From CAZSMK01 sp964608095 (GTDB taxonomy: Bacteria; Sumerlaeota; Sumerlaeia; MWCT01; JAGHBZ01): a stretch of DNA of 64,000 bases. This document shows, in pieces, positions 36,106 to 44,982 of the stretch. The position numbers and the translations under genes were made by a program. Every line of letters starts with the position of its first letter. The first letter of the stretch is position 1. A model generated the notes under the pieces. That model was not told the DNA's origin, made no database searches, and was given only the letters and a program-made list of their open reading frames with translations. The stretch is taken from positions 1-64,000 of the forward strand of contig CAZSMK010000113.1 of assembly GCA_964608095.1 (NCBI GenBank). Direction: 5' to 3'.

Positions 36106-36873
36106 ATGCGAACTATCTGGTTGATAGCAAAATCAACGATCATTGAAACGCTTCGGCGCAAGGATATTTATGTTGTTCTCATGCTTGGGTTAGTCATTAT
36201 CGGAATGGCAAGCATGTTTAATTTTTTTGGTGTCAGTGGGCTTCAAAAATTTATCAAGGACGTCTCTTTTTCCATAATAAATATTCTGGTTATAATCATT
36301 GCGATTGTAATCACGGCGAGGCAACTTCCTACCGAGCTTGAACAACGAACCATTTATCCCATGCTTGCCAAGCCGATAAGCAGATTGGAGTTCTTGATCG
36401 GGAAATATGCAGGGGTGCTTTTTATATCGACGTTTACGTTACTCTCGTTCGCTATTATTTTCATTGTGGTGCTTGTTATTGTGGGCGCATCTACGGGATT
36501 GATATTTCTCCAGGCATTGTATTTAAGGTTTTTATCCTTGTGTTTAATCTGTTCGCTCACCTTGTGCCTTTCCCTTTTCTTCACCCATTCGGCGAACGTA
36601 ACGTTCATGTTATTATTTTGCCTGGGCGCGAGTATGTTCAGCCGGACAATTGTTCTTGTCTATTACAAGATGGATGAGGGTTTGCGTTTGGTTCTAAAGG
36701 GGCTTTATTTTCTGATTCCGCACCTCGATTTATTTGATATGTCGAAACGTGTTGTTCACAACTGGGAACCGATCGAGCGGGATATCTTAATCCTAATTAC
36801 TGTATATGCAGTGTCTTACACCTTTGTTTTTCTGAGTATCGCATTCATGAGATTTCGCAGAAGAATGATCTGA
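36106..36873 (+). CDS. ABC-2 type transport permease
   Basis: A 255-residue membrane protein with six hydrophobic segments in the ABC-2 arrangement. The stretch RQLPTELEQRTIYPMLAKPISRLEFLIGKY after the second segment is the typical cytoplasmic coupling region of these permeases. ATG 36106 is used; a TTG at 36091 overlapping the stop of namZ is an alternative. No ATP-binding subunit gene is adjacent, so the ATPase must be elsewhere or shared. Cargo unknown. Confidence 0.8.
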   Translation: MRTIWLIAKSTIIETLRRKDIYVVLMLGLVIIGMASMFNFFGVSGLQKFIKDVSFSIINILVIIIAIVITARQLPTELEQRTIYPMLAKPISRLEFLIGKYAGVLFISTFTLLSFAIIFIVVLVIVGASTGLIFLQALYLRFLSLCLICSLTLCLSLFFTHSANVTFMLLFCLGASMFSRTIVLVYYKMDEGLRLVLKGLYFLIPHLDLFDMSKRVVHNWEPIERDILILITVYAVSYTFVFLSIAFMRFRRRMI

Positions 36874-36878
36874 AATCA

Positions 36879-37850
36879 ATGATGACCTTCGGCGAAAAAA
36901 TATTACTTCTCATCTGTATTCTCTTTCTTGTGGGAAACGGTTTTTTACTTCGCCTTATTGAATCTTCAAAGGAAGATATCGATGACGCCGGCTATTCCCC
37001 GCAAGAGGTGACGGTGCTTCAGGAAAGTGCGCTCCAGCGAATCTTTCAGGAGATTCGTTTGACGGTAGGGGACATACTCTGGTTGAAGACGGACGAATAC
37101 ATTCATTCGGGCGTAATTTACAGGAAGATGACACCTGAAGAGATGTTACGTGAACAAGCCCTTGATTTAACGTCTCCGGGGGAGGAGAACGATGACTACC
37201 ATGAGGAGCATGAACATGATGAGGTGCTTCATAAGTCGCTCGGGTACGGGGAGAATCATCATAAAGAGGTCATAGCTATTATACCGCATAAAGATGTAGA
37301 TTTTAGAGGATTTCTGGGAAAGATTGAACGTGCGGTGAAACCGTATGCACCACATCATGTGCCTCACAAGGAGCTCAAGGAGCTGATCCCCTGGTATCGT
37401 TTGATGACGTTAGCCAATCCTCACCATGAGAGGGCTTATCTTGTGGGTGCGTATTTCATATATACCTATGGGAAACGACCTGAGGAGGCTATAGAATTTC
37501 TTAAGGAAGGGGAGCAAAATAATCCGAAAAATCCTGAGATAAAAGAGGCGATTGGAAGGTTTCTTTTCTATAAACTAAACAAACCGCAAGAAGCTATTCC
37601 ATATTATAAAGAGGCGATTTTATTATTTCGAAAAGAAGCGCGCAGACGTCAGCTGGCAGACGATGAACATGAGAGCTATCGAAACGCTTACGTCAATCTT
37701 GTCATGATATATATCAAATTAAAGGACCTTGAGAATGCTGAACGCTATTATGAAGAAGTCAAGGGTTTATATCCCAATGATGCGCCTGTCAAGAATCTTG
37801 TCCCCAACCTGCGACGATTAAGAAAAGACTTGAGTTTCACACCTGAATAG
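36879..37850 (+). CDS. Membrane-anchored TPR protein with His-rich insert
   Basis: A 323-residue protein with an N-terminal membrane segment (about 7-26) and TPR-type repeats in the second half (about 180-310). Between them (about 105-165) lies a stretch rich in His, Asp and Glu, including HEEHEHDEVLHKS, ENHHKE and APHHVPHKE, a plausible metal-binding region. It starts 5 nt after the permease stop, which suggests that it works with the permease. The TPR part could bind partner proteins outside the membrane. Confidence 0.65.
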   Translation: MMTFGEKILLLICILFLVGNGFLLRLIESSKEDIDDAGYSPQEVTVLQESALQRIFQEIRLTVGDILWLKTDEYIHSGVIYRKMTPEEMLREQALDLTSPGEENDDYHEEHEHDEVLHKSLGYGENHHKEVIAIIPHKDVDFRGFLGKIERAVKPYAPHHVPHKELKELIPWYRLMTLANPHHERAYLVGAYFIYTYGKRPEEAIEFLKEGEQNNPKNPEIKEAIGRFLFYKLNKPQEAIPYYKEAILLFRKEARRRQLADDEHESYRNAYVNLVMIYIKLKDLENAERYYEEVKGLYPNDAPVKNLVPNLRRLRKDLSFTPE

Positions 37851-37889
37851 TTATAGCAAGGAATACATTTCATGTCTTAAAAGCCACCT

Positions 37890-39107
37890 ATGAATCGTAC
37901 AATTGAAGAAATAAATGAGAAAATCAAACAGGGTAAAGCAGTCGTAGTCACCGCTGAAGAGGTTATCGATATCGCCCGCGAAAAAGGAATTTCAAAGGCT
38001 GCGAAAGAAATAGACGTTGTAACGACGGGGACATTCAGTTGCATGTGTTCGTCAGGTGTGTTGTTAAACGTTGGTCATCCCACACCACGGATGAAAATAA
38101 CCCGCGCATTGCTCAATAACGTTCCGGCATACTGCGGTATTGCCGCGGTAGATCTTTATCTGGGCGCCGCGGAATGCCAGGTCGACGATCCTTTGAATCG
38201 CATTTATCCGGGAGAGTTCACCTATGGCGGCGGACATGTAATTCATGATCTGCTCGCAGGCAAGGATATCCGCTTCGAAGCAGAAGCGTATGGAACGGAT
38301 TGCTACCCTCGAAAACATCTCGCTTCGTGGTTGAATATAAAGGATCTGAACGATGCGGTAATTGTGAATCCTCGAAACGCTTCCCAAAATTATAATGTGG
38401 CGGTGAATTTAACAAATCCCACTACTATTTATACCTATCTTGGACCTCTTAAGCCGGGACTGGGTAACGCAAATTATTCAAGCGCCGGACAACTTTCACC
38501 TCTCCTTAACGATCCTAAATTGCGTACCATCGGTATAGGTACACAGATTTTCCTGGGGGGTGGAAGAGGATATGTTATCCGCGAGGGGACGCAACATTGT
38601 CCTACGTTGATGTTCAAACGTGATGAACGAGAGACGTACGGTTCCGCTACCCTTTCGGTCATGGGCGATCTTAAACAGATGAATCCACGGTGGCTTATGG
38701 GAGCAAGTCTGAGAGGGTATGGCGTATCCATGTTTGTGGGCATCGGAATTCCCATTCCTATTCTGGATGAAGAAATGCTTTATTACACTGCGGTAAGCGA
38801 TGATCAAATATTTGCGCCGATTGTGGATTATAGTAAAGACTACCCGGAAATGACCGGAAATGAAATAGGATACGTGAGTTATCGAGAATTGAGGAGTGGG
38901 AGAATAGAGATTTTGAAACGTGAGGTGCCTACTGCTACCATATCCAGCTATCCCCGTGCCAGAGAGATTGCAGAGATTTTAAAAGAATGGATTCATGGAG
39001 GTAGTTTTCTTCTGACAAAACCGGTAAAACCGTTGCCGGGCTTTCCGACTTGTTCCGGCACCAAGCCTTTTAACGAACGACCGCTCGATAACAAAGACAT
39101 GGGATAA
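37890..39107 (+). CDS. DUF39 protein (L-aspartate semialdehyde sulfurtransferase-like)
   Basis: A 405-residue cytoplasmic protein of the DUF39 / homocysteine biosynthesis family. In methanogens the family member MA1821 converts aspartate semialdehyde to homocysteine with sulfide. The conserved Cys-containing blocks TTGTFSCMCSSGV and EAYGTDCYPRKH are present; the second holds the Cys thought to be catalytic. The archaeal form has extra CBS or ferredoxin partners; here there is only the core domain. No ferredoxin gene is adjacent. It suggests direct sulfide assimilation and an anaerobic lifestyle, which is inference. Confidence 0.85.
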   Translation: MNRTIEEINEKIKQGKAVVVTAEEVIDIAREKGISKAAKEIDVVTTGTFSCMCSSGVLLNVGHPTPRMKITRALLNNVPAYCGIAAVDLYLGAAECQVDDPLNRIYPGEFTYGGGHVIHDLLAGKDIRFEAEAYGTDCYPRKHLASWLNIKDLNDAVIVNPRNASQNYNVAVNLTNPTTIYTYLGPLKPGLGNANYSSAGQLSPLLNDPKLRTIGIGTQIFLGGGRGYVIREGTQHCPTLMFKRDERETYGSATLSVMGDLKQMNPRWLMGASLRGYGVSMFVGIGIPIPILDEEMLYYTAVSDDQIFAPIVDYSKDYPEMTGNEIGYVSYRELRSGRIEILKREVPTATISSYPRAREIAEILKEWIHGGSFLLTKPVKPLPGFPTCSGTKPFNERPLDNKDMG

Positions 39108-39118
39108 ATTATCGCCTC

Positions 39119-40138
39119 TTACCCTTTGAGCAATTTACCCAATCTCAAGAAGAGAACCATTGCAAGGAGCCGTTTGTTCACAATCCTCTGTGTATATGCC
39201 CTTGACTCAATCAGTTGATGGAGGGAGTCGAAGACGGCGCTAATAGTGTAATGCTCACCAAGGCTGTAAATATCGTTTTCCGCGTCCTTGTTTATCAAGC
39301 ATTCAGAGGATTGAGAACAGAACTGAGCGACAAGGATATCCCTGAACCAACTTAGAAAGAGTTCGACGATTTCAGAGGGTTCAAAGCGTTTAGTGAGCTC
39401 GTCAGCGACAGAAAAGAGGGCGGGAAATCCTTTGTCGAGCAGGATATCGAATTCCCGAATCAGCATATCGCGCCGACCAAGGTAGTTACGACGAACCAGC
39501 TCGAGAGCAAGCCCCGGAATACCTGCAGCAAAACTTGCCGCTAATTGAGCCATACTTTCGCTGGTATCGAGTTTTTCCTGAAGCCATTTTTCAATCGCTT
39601 CTTCATGAACGGGATTTAAAGGGATTCGGGTACAGCGTGATCTTACCGTTGGAATAATCTGGTGCGGCTGAGAGGAGAGCAATATAAGAAGGAGAAACGA
39701 GGGTGGTTCTTCGAGCAATTTAAGAGCTGAATTTGCTGCGGAAAGATTCATTCTGTCCGCATCGACAAAAATAACGACTTTTTTCTTTGCCTCAATGGGG
39801 TGAGTGTATGATTTATCCTGGATATCACGCAGTTGGTCAATCTGTATTGTCCGGCTGGCTCCTTGTGGTTCTACGAGAAAAACATCAGGATGAAGACCTC
39901 GTGATATCAAATCACATGTCCTGCAAGCACATCGCTGATTCTCTGCACGACCTGTTTCGCAATTGACGAATTTGCATAGTGCGTAGGCGAGTGACCTTTT
40001 GCCTATAAGTGGTGGTCCCTCGAAAAGCAATGTCTGGGGAAGCATGTTACTATGCCACATCTTCTTCAAGAGTTGCTTTTGCAACTCGAGACCCACGAGG
40101 GTACTGAAATAATGTTCTTTTGGTTCGAGAATTACCAT
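39119..40138 (-). CDS. holB: DNA polymerase III delta' subunit
   Basis: A 339-residue AAA+ clamp-loader subunit. It has a modified Walker A (FEGPPLIGKRS), a four-Cys zinc module in the first third (CETGRAENQRCACRTC), LLEEPP and the arginine-containing TVRSRC. Such proteins load the sliding clamp as part of the gamma/tau complex; delta' itself usually does not hydrolyse ATP. I use ATG 40138 because family members start close to the conserved VGLELQKQLL; a GTG at 40156 is in frame. No clear Shine-Dalgarno site is seen for either. It converges on the DUF39 gene with 11 nt between stops. Confidence 0.85.
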   Translation of the reverse strand: MVILEPKEHYFSTLVGLELQKQLLKKMWHSNMLPQTLLFEGPPLIGKRSLAYALCKFVNCETGRAENQRCACRTCDLISRGLHPDVFLVEPQGASRTIQIDQLRDIQDKSYTHPIEAKKKVVIFVDADRMNLSAANSALKLLEEPPSFLLLILLSSQPHQIIPTVRSRCTRIPLNPVHEEAIEKWLQEKLDTSESMAQLAASFAAGIPGLALELVRRNYLGRRDMLIREFDILLDKGFPALFSVADELTKRFEPSEIVELFLSWFRDILVAQFCSQSSECLINKDAENDIYSLGEHYTISAVFDSLHQLIESRAYTQRIVNKRLLAMVLFLRLGKLLKG

Positions 40139-40345
40139 TTTTTTAATTTGCGTCACGCCGATTAAGTAAGGCTTACCATACTATTGGTCTGATCAAGACT
40201 GCAAGCAATGAATAAAGCATCAAGCGTTTGAGGCGCAACCTCTTTTAAGTTGAGATAATCTACAGCATAATAGTAAAATGAATCGATTGAAAGATGTTTT
40301 TGTAAGTTAAAATTCAGATCAATTCTTCGATATACGTAATCAAGG

Positions 40346-41803
40346 ATGAGAGAAACCAAACATTCCCCACAATCGGAGATTAAAAGAGTTCTTCTGTTTA
40401 ATCCGCCGGGAAGATCTATTTATCTTCGAGATTATTTTTGCAGTCATGCATCAAAGGCGAATTATTACTGGGGACCGTTTGATTTAATTGTCCTCAGCGG
40501 AATACTTGATAGGGAATTCTCGGTTTCCGTAGTGGATGGGATGATGGAGAGGATTACACCTCGGGAAAGCGTAGAACGAGTGAAGGAATCCAATCCGGAT
40601 GCAATAATATTTCTTACCGGCGCCGTGTCGTGGACAGAAGATTTCAATGTCATTGAACAAATCGCGAAGACAATAAGTCCTCCGCCTCTGATGATAGGAA
40701 TAGGAGACATCCTCTTTGCAGAGGGGGATAGTTTCCTTGATAAATATGAATACCTACATGGCGTAATCAGAGATTTCACGTCACGGGAAATTGTAGAGTT
40801 TCTCAAAGGTCGAGAGGGACCGTTTCGCACACTCAGCTATTCGCGAAATGGCACCGTTGTTCCCGCAACACGCGAAGTTGTTCACGACGAATTCTCTCTT
40901 CCACTTCCCCGTTACGATTTATTTCCTTATAAAAACTATAGAATCCCTCATGGGATACGTATTCCTTTTGCCGGGATGTTGACCGACTATGGGTGTCCTT
41001 ATCATTGTGATTATTGTATCGGTGGGGAATTAGGTTTCAGGTTGCGCAACGTCGAAAATACTATTGAGGAAATGAAATATTTCAAAGCCCTTGGAATAAA
41101 AGAGCTATGGATAAAAGACCTCACTTTCGGGGTAAACAAGAAACGAACTCTTCATCTGCTCGAGCGGATGCTGGAAGAAAATCTCAATTTCACATGGGTC
41201 TGCCTGTCCCGTGCAAACGTGCTTGACGAGGAGCGATTACGAATGATGAAGCGTACCGGTTGCCACACAATTCAGATGGGTGTTGAGACGGCAAGCGATG
41301 AGTTACTCAGGCGGTACTCAAAAGGATTGAACAGGGATGTGGTCAATCGTGCAATTATGCTGTGCAAAAAGACAGGCATTCGTGTTCTCGCACATTTTAT
41401 GCTCGGTCTGCCGGGTGATACCGAGGAAAATATTATAAAGACCCTTGCTTATGCCTTGCAGATCGATCCTTATTTTGCATCGTTTAACATAGCCATGCCG
41501 CGTATGGGGACAAAGTTTCGCGAGAGAGCACTCAAAGAAGGTCTCGTTGATAAGAATGTCACCATACTCGATAACTCAATTTCGTATCCGGTTTACGATA
41601 CTCCCGAGTTAAGCCGGGAACGTCTGTGGGAGCTTCGGAATATTGCCATCCGACGATTCCACTTGAGACCTCGTTATATTCTTCGAAGATTTTTCGGCGT
41701 TCGTTCTCTTTACGAACTTCAAACCCTCTTCTCACAAGGGATTTCGCTTATCCGGACCACCAGAACAAAGCAGATACCTGACAAAATGAAAGAGATGAAA
41801 TAA
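40346..41803 (+). CDS. B12-binding-type radical SAM protein
   Basis: A 485-residue protein. The N-terminal third (about 12-170) has the Rossmann-like layout of cobalamin-binding domains but lacks the base-off DxHxxG motif. The radical SAM core follows, with the cluster motif CPYHCDYC at about 218-225, then a strand rich in VCLSRANVL and the GVETASDELL block near 315. Related proteins methylate or rearrange unactivated carbons in hopanoids, bacteriochlorophyll or antibiotics. The product is unknown. It stands at the left border of the glycan region and is followed by mgtE after 114 nt. Confidence 0.75.
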   Translation: MRETKHSPQSEIKRVLLFNPPGRSIYLRDYFCSHASKANYYWGPFDLIVLSGILDREFSVSVVDGMMERITPRESVERVKESNPDAIIFLTGAVSWTEDFNVIEQIAKTISPPPLMIGIGDILFAEGDSFLDKYEYLHGVIRDFTSREIVEFLKGREGPFRTLSYSRNGTVVPATREVVHDEFSLPLPRYDLFPYKNYRIPHGIRIPFAGMLTDYGCPYHCDYCIGGELGFRLRNVENTIEEMKYFKALGIKELWIKDLTFGVNKKRTLHLLERMLEENLNFTWVCLSRANVLDEERLRMMKRTGCHTIQMGVETASDELLRRYSKGLNRDVVNRAIMLCKKTGIRVLAHFMLGLPGDTEENIIKTLAYALQIDPYFASFNIAMPRMGTKFRERALKEGLVDKNVTILDNSISYPVYDTPELSRERLWELRNIAIRRFHLRPRYILRRFFGVRSLYELQTLFSQGISLIRTTRTKQIPDKMKEMK

Positions 41804-41917
41804 CTTGCACATCTGCTTCATTTCTTTTATAAAACTCTCCTTAAGAATTGCCTTATTGGCTTATGTAATTCGAGTTATTCTGGCATAAGTAAATTAATCA
41901 AGGAAAACGAGGTAATT

Positions 41918-43270
41918 ATGCTTGCAAAACTTCTTAGACCGACCATTGAAGAGGCGATAGCGCGGAAAAATTTTCGTGCGTTGAAAGACGGTCTTCTGGA
42001 AATACCGGCGCAGGATCTGGCTGAAATGTTGACCGAGTTGGAAGAACCGAGTAGAAGTATTGTCTTCCGTCTTCTCCCTCGCGACGCAATGACCGAGGTT
42101 TTCGAGTTCCTCGATGTTGAAGTCCAGGAAGAGCTTCTAACCTCTCTGGGTACAGAGACAACCCAGCACATTCTCGAGGATATGTCACCGGACGACAGAA
42201 CGCAACTACTCGAGGAGCTTCCCGCGAAGGTGACCAAGCGACTCATCTCGTTCTTGTCACCCGAGGAAAGGCGGATAGCAACGCAACTGCTTCTTTATCC
42301 GGAAGAATCAGTCGGACGAATGATGACGCCGGATTTTATCGAGCTCAAGCCCGATATGACGGCAAGCCAGGCATTACAGAAAATTCGCGAAGTCGGTATC
42401 GATAAAGAGACTATCTATTCTTCCTATGTGGTGGATGATAAAGAGCACTTAATAGGTCGCGTGGGATTACGTTCTCTGGTTCTCGCGGATCCGGATCAAA
42501 AGGTTAGTGAACTCACCGATAAAAACTTTATTCGTATTGACGCACATACCGATCAGGAGGAGGCGGTTCGTCTATGCCAGAAATACGACTTGCTCGCCAT
42601 ACCCGTTATAGATAAAGAAGAGAAACTTATTGGGATTGTGACAATTGACGACATCATGGATATTAAAGATGAAGAGATGACAGAAGATATGCATTTGATG
42701 GCGGCGGTGGTACCTACCGAGGAGTCGTATTTAAAAGTATCTTCCCTCCAGATGGTCTGGCGGCGCGGGATATGGCTTTTTGCCCTTCTTATCGCAGAGA
42801 CTATCACCGGTTCTGTCATTCGAGACAATGAACATGTGTTACAGGGCGAAATCTGGTTAGCCTTTTTTATCCCTATGCTGATTGCCACTGGTGGGAATAC
42901 CGGCAGTCAATCCGCCATGATGGTGGTACGGGCTTTAGCGGTCGGTCATTTGACGGCGGGACATTTCTTCAAAGCGGTTCTCAAGGAGCTGAGGACCGGC
43001 ATTCTACTTGCATTAACCTTATGCCCTCTTATGTTTCTTATCGCTATGGTCTTACAAAGCAGTCCAGTGCATAGTATAGTCGTCGCGGTTGCGCTTACCC
43101 TGATCGTGACTGTTGCGAACCTGATTGGAACCATGCTGCCGCTTCTCTTCAAAACAATGGGTCTTGATCCGGCTCTAATGTCTGGTCCCTTTATCAGTAC
43201 TGTCATGGACATCACAGGGATTTTTATTTATTTTCAAGTCGCCCGTTTTATTCCTCGCCTGTTTTCATGA
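41918..43270 (+). CDS. mgtE: Magnesium transporter MgtE
   Basis: A 450-residue MgtE channel. The order is an N-terminal helical domain (about 15-130), paired CBS domains (about 135-255) that sense cytosolic Mg, and five membrane segments (from about 275). The signature GGNTGSQSAMMVVRALAVG and the pore Asp in STVMDITGIFIYF are intact. Length equals that of the family. Its last four bases overlap the start of the following glycosyltransferase gene (ATGA), so the two are coupled although unrelated in function. Confidence 0.95.
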   Translation: MLAKLLRPTIEEAIARKNFRALKDGLLEIPAQDLAEMLTELEEPSRSIVFRLLPRDAMTEVFEFLDVEVQEELLTSLGTETTQHILEDMSPDDRTQLLEELPAKVTKRLISFLSPEERRIATQLLLYPEESVGRMMTPDFIELKPDMTASQALQKIREVGIDKETIYSSYVVDDKEHLIGRVGLRSLVLADPDQKVSELTDKNFIRIDAHTDQEEAVRLCQKYDLLAIPVIDKEEKLIGIVTIDDIMDIKDEEMTEDMHLMAAVVPTEESYLKVSSLQMVWRRGIWLFALLIAETITGSVIRDNEHVLQGEIWLAFFIPMLIATGGNTGSQSAMMVVRALAVGHLTAGHFFKAVLKELRTGILLALTLCPLMFLIAMVLQSSPVHSIVVAVALTLIVTVANLIGTMLPLLFKTMGLDPALMSGPFISTVMDITGIFIYFQVARFIPRLFS

Positions 43271-44412
43271 ATACACGAAAAATACGAGTCCTCCGTGTTA
43301 TGCGCGGATTGAACGTTGGGGGAATAGAACTCAGGATATTGAGTCTAACCCGTGCGTTGAATCGTACGGGAGAGTATTATTGTGCGATTGTCACTATCAT
43401 GGATGAGGGCGATTTGGCAGAGGATGCAAGAAAAAGAGGAGAACCGATCGTTCATATTCCCGTAATTCATAGAACGAACTTCGGGGGTATCAAGAATCTG
43501 AGAGATTATATCCGGCAGGAAAAGTTTGACATAGTGCACACCCATTCATTTTATCCCAACGTGCCTGGTCGAATTGCGGCGATTCTTGCTCGCTCGCCTG
43601 TAATTATTGCTCACCAGCATAGTCTCTTCAGTAGAAAGTGCAGGCGTTTCAAACATAAAATGTACGAGAGAATCCTCGCACCCTTCACAGATGTGATTGT
43701 GTCGGTTTCAGAAAGCGTGAAGGAGGATTATGTAAGATTTACGGGTGTATCCCCTCGAAAATTACGCGTCGTCCATAATGGTATAGACCTTTCCCCATTT
43801 GATCATGAATTCGATGTCGGCACTCTAAGAAAGGAGCTGGGACTGGAAGGCAAGATTATTCTGGGGAGTGTGGGACGTCTGGTGCCGGTGAAAGGATATC
43901 CGACCCTGATAGAATCTGCCGCACGCGTTGTTGAAAAAGTTCCCGATGCGGTCTTTCTAATAGTAGGAGACGGACCGGAGGAATATCGCACACGGTTGGA
44001 GAAACAAATAAAATCACTCGGTTTAACATCGCATGTGCGATTATTGGGTTACAGAAAAGATATCCCTGCATTGATGCAGATGATGGATATAGGAGTACTT
44101 TCGTCGGTATTCGAAGGTTTCCCAGCGGTTCTTGTGGAATTTCTTGCATCAGAAAAACCGGTAGTGGCGACAAAGTGTGGTGGACAGACCGAGATTGTAA
44201 AAGATAACGAGACTGCAATCCTCGTTCCCCCCGATTCTCCCGATGATCTGGCTGCTGCTATTATACGCGTGCTCGAGGACAAAGATTTACAGGAAAGACT
44301 GGCAAGAGCCGGTTGGGATAGAGCACGGGATTTTTCTCTTGATAAGATGACGTCCAATTTTGACGCTCTTTACCGAGAATTTATCTCAAAGAAAACCATA
44401 TCTCTGGATTAG
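43267..44412 (+). CDS. GT4 family glycosyltransferase
   Basis: A 381-residue GT-B fold glycosyltransferase. The acceptor side starts RVMRGLNVGGIELR; the donor side holds GSVGRLVPVKGYPTLIESA and the E-x7-E motif in VFEGFPAVLVEFLA. GT4 enzymes transfer sugars from nucleotide donors to lipids or growing glycans with retention. It overlaps mgtE by 4 nt and is followed by the duplicated membrane module. Two more GT4 genes lie at 51372 and 52673 on the other strand. Its donor and acceptor cannot be told from sequence. Confidence 0.9.
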   Translation: MNTRKIRVLRVMRGLNVGGIELRILSLTRALNRTGEYYCAIVTIMDEGDLAEDARKRGEPIVHIPVIHRTNFGGIKNLRDYIRQEKFDIVHTHSFYPNVPGRIAAILARSPVIIAHQHSLFSRKCRRFKHKMYERILAPFTDVIVSVSESVKEDYVRFTGVSPRKLRVVHNGIDLSPFDHEFDVGTLRKELGLEGKIILGSVGRLVPVKGYPTLIESAARVVEKVPDAVFLIVGDGPEEYRTRLEKQIKSLGLTSHVRLLGYRKDIPALMQMMDIGVLSSVFEGFPAVLVEFLASEKPVVATKCGGQTEIVKDNETAILVPPDSPDDLAAAIIRVLEDKDLQERLARAGWDRARDFSLDKMTSNFDALYREFISKKTISLD

Positions 44413-44532
44413 AAAGGTATGGGAATTTTCCCCCTGAGTAAGCGTAGTAGTTAAAATTCCTTGTCAACTACTGGTTGTTTTCGTATAGTTTCTCTCTTTT
44501 ACCGACGAGAGACAGAAAATAGAGTAAGGACG

Positions 44533-44982
44533 ATGAAGAGGAAAGTATCATACTATATTTTTATCATTATCACCCTTGTGTGCTATATATGTCTTATAGA
44601 TCAGTTGAGAGAAAATGTCGATTTACACAACAAAAGAATGATTCGTGTGGAATCCGCCTTGATGGGAAAGAAAGGTCATCCGCTCTTGATCTTTTCCCAC
44701 GAATTCGAGCCCTTTGTGAAGGCATATTCATATATTCAAGCATCCGATGCAGCGCGTTTCTGGATCATAAGCGATTATCTCGACCCCTCTATTCTCTTGA
44801 ATTATTATGTGTATCCCAAAGAAGTGTGGATGCGCGCGGAAACGCAGGATTTTCTCAATTTGAAATATCTCAATCGCAGCGATGAACCAATCATTCATCC
44901 ACCTCTAAAGAGTCAATACCCTATTTTATACATTAATCTTGAAGAGATGAAAGTGATGGATTCATGGAATGGGTCCCCGTAA
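44533..44982 (+). CDS. Small single-pass protein, module copy 1
   Basis: A 149-residue protein with one N-terminal membrane segment (about 7-25) and a small soluble domain outside. The motif ILNYYVYPKEVWM (about 97-109) is shared with the paralogue at 46495 and resembles a YYLYP patch seen in outer domains of GT-C-like proteins. Near the C-terminus both have an acidic-aromatic patch (MDSWNG here, VDEWAG there). I use the ATG at 44533; the frame is open from 44461. The last 19 nt overlap the start of the polytopic partner gene. Function unknown. Confidence 0.6.
   Translation: MKRKVSYYIFIIITLVCYICLIDQLRENVDLHNKRMIRVESALMGKKGHPLLIFSHEFEPFVKAYSYIQASDAARFWIISDYLDPSILLNYYVYPKEVWMRAETQDFLNLKYLNRSDEPIIHPPLKSQYPILYINLEEMKVMDSWNGSP

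Noticed and set aside
40162..40359. Leftward 65-codon open frame between holB and the radical SAM gene
   Set aside because: It would need a TTG start, overlaps the start of the radical SAM gene and has no recognisable domain.
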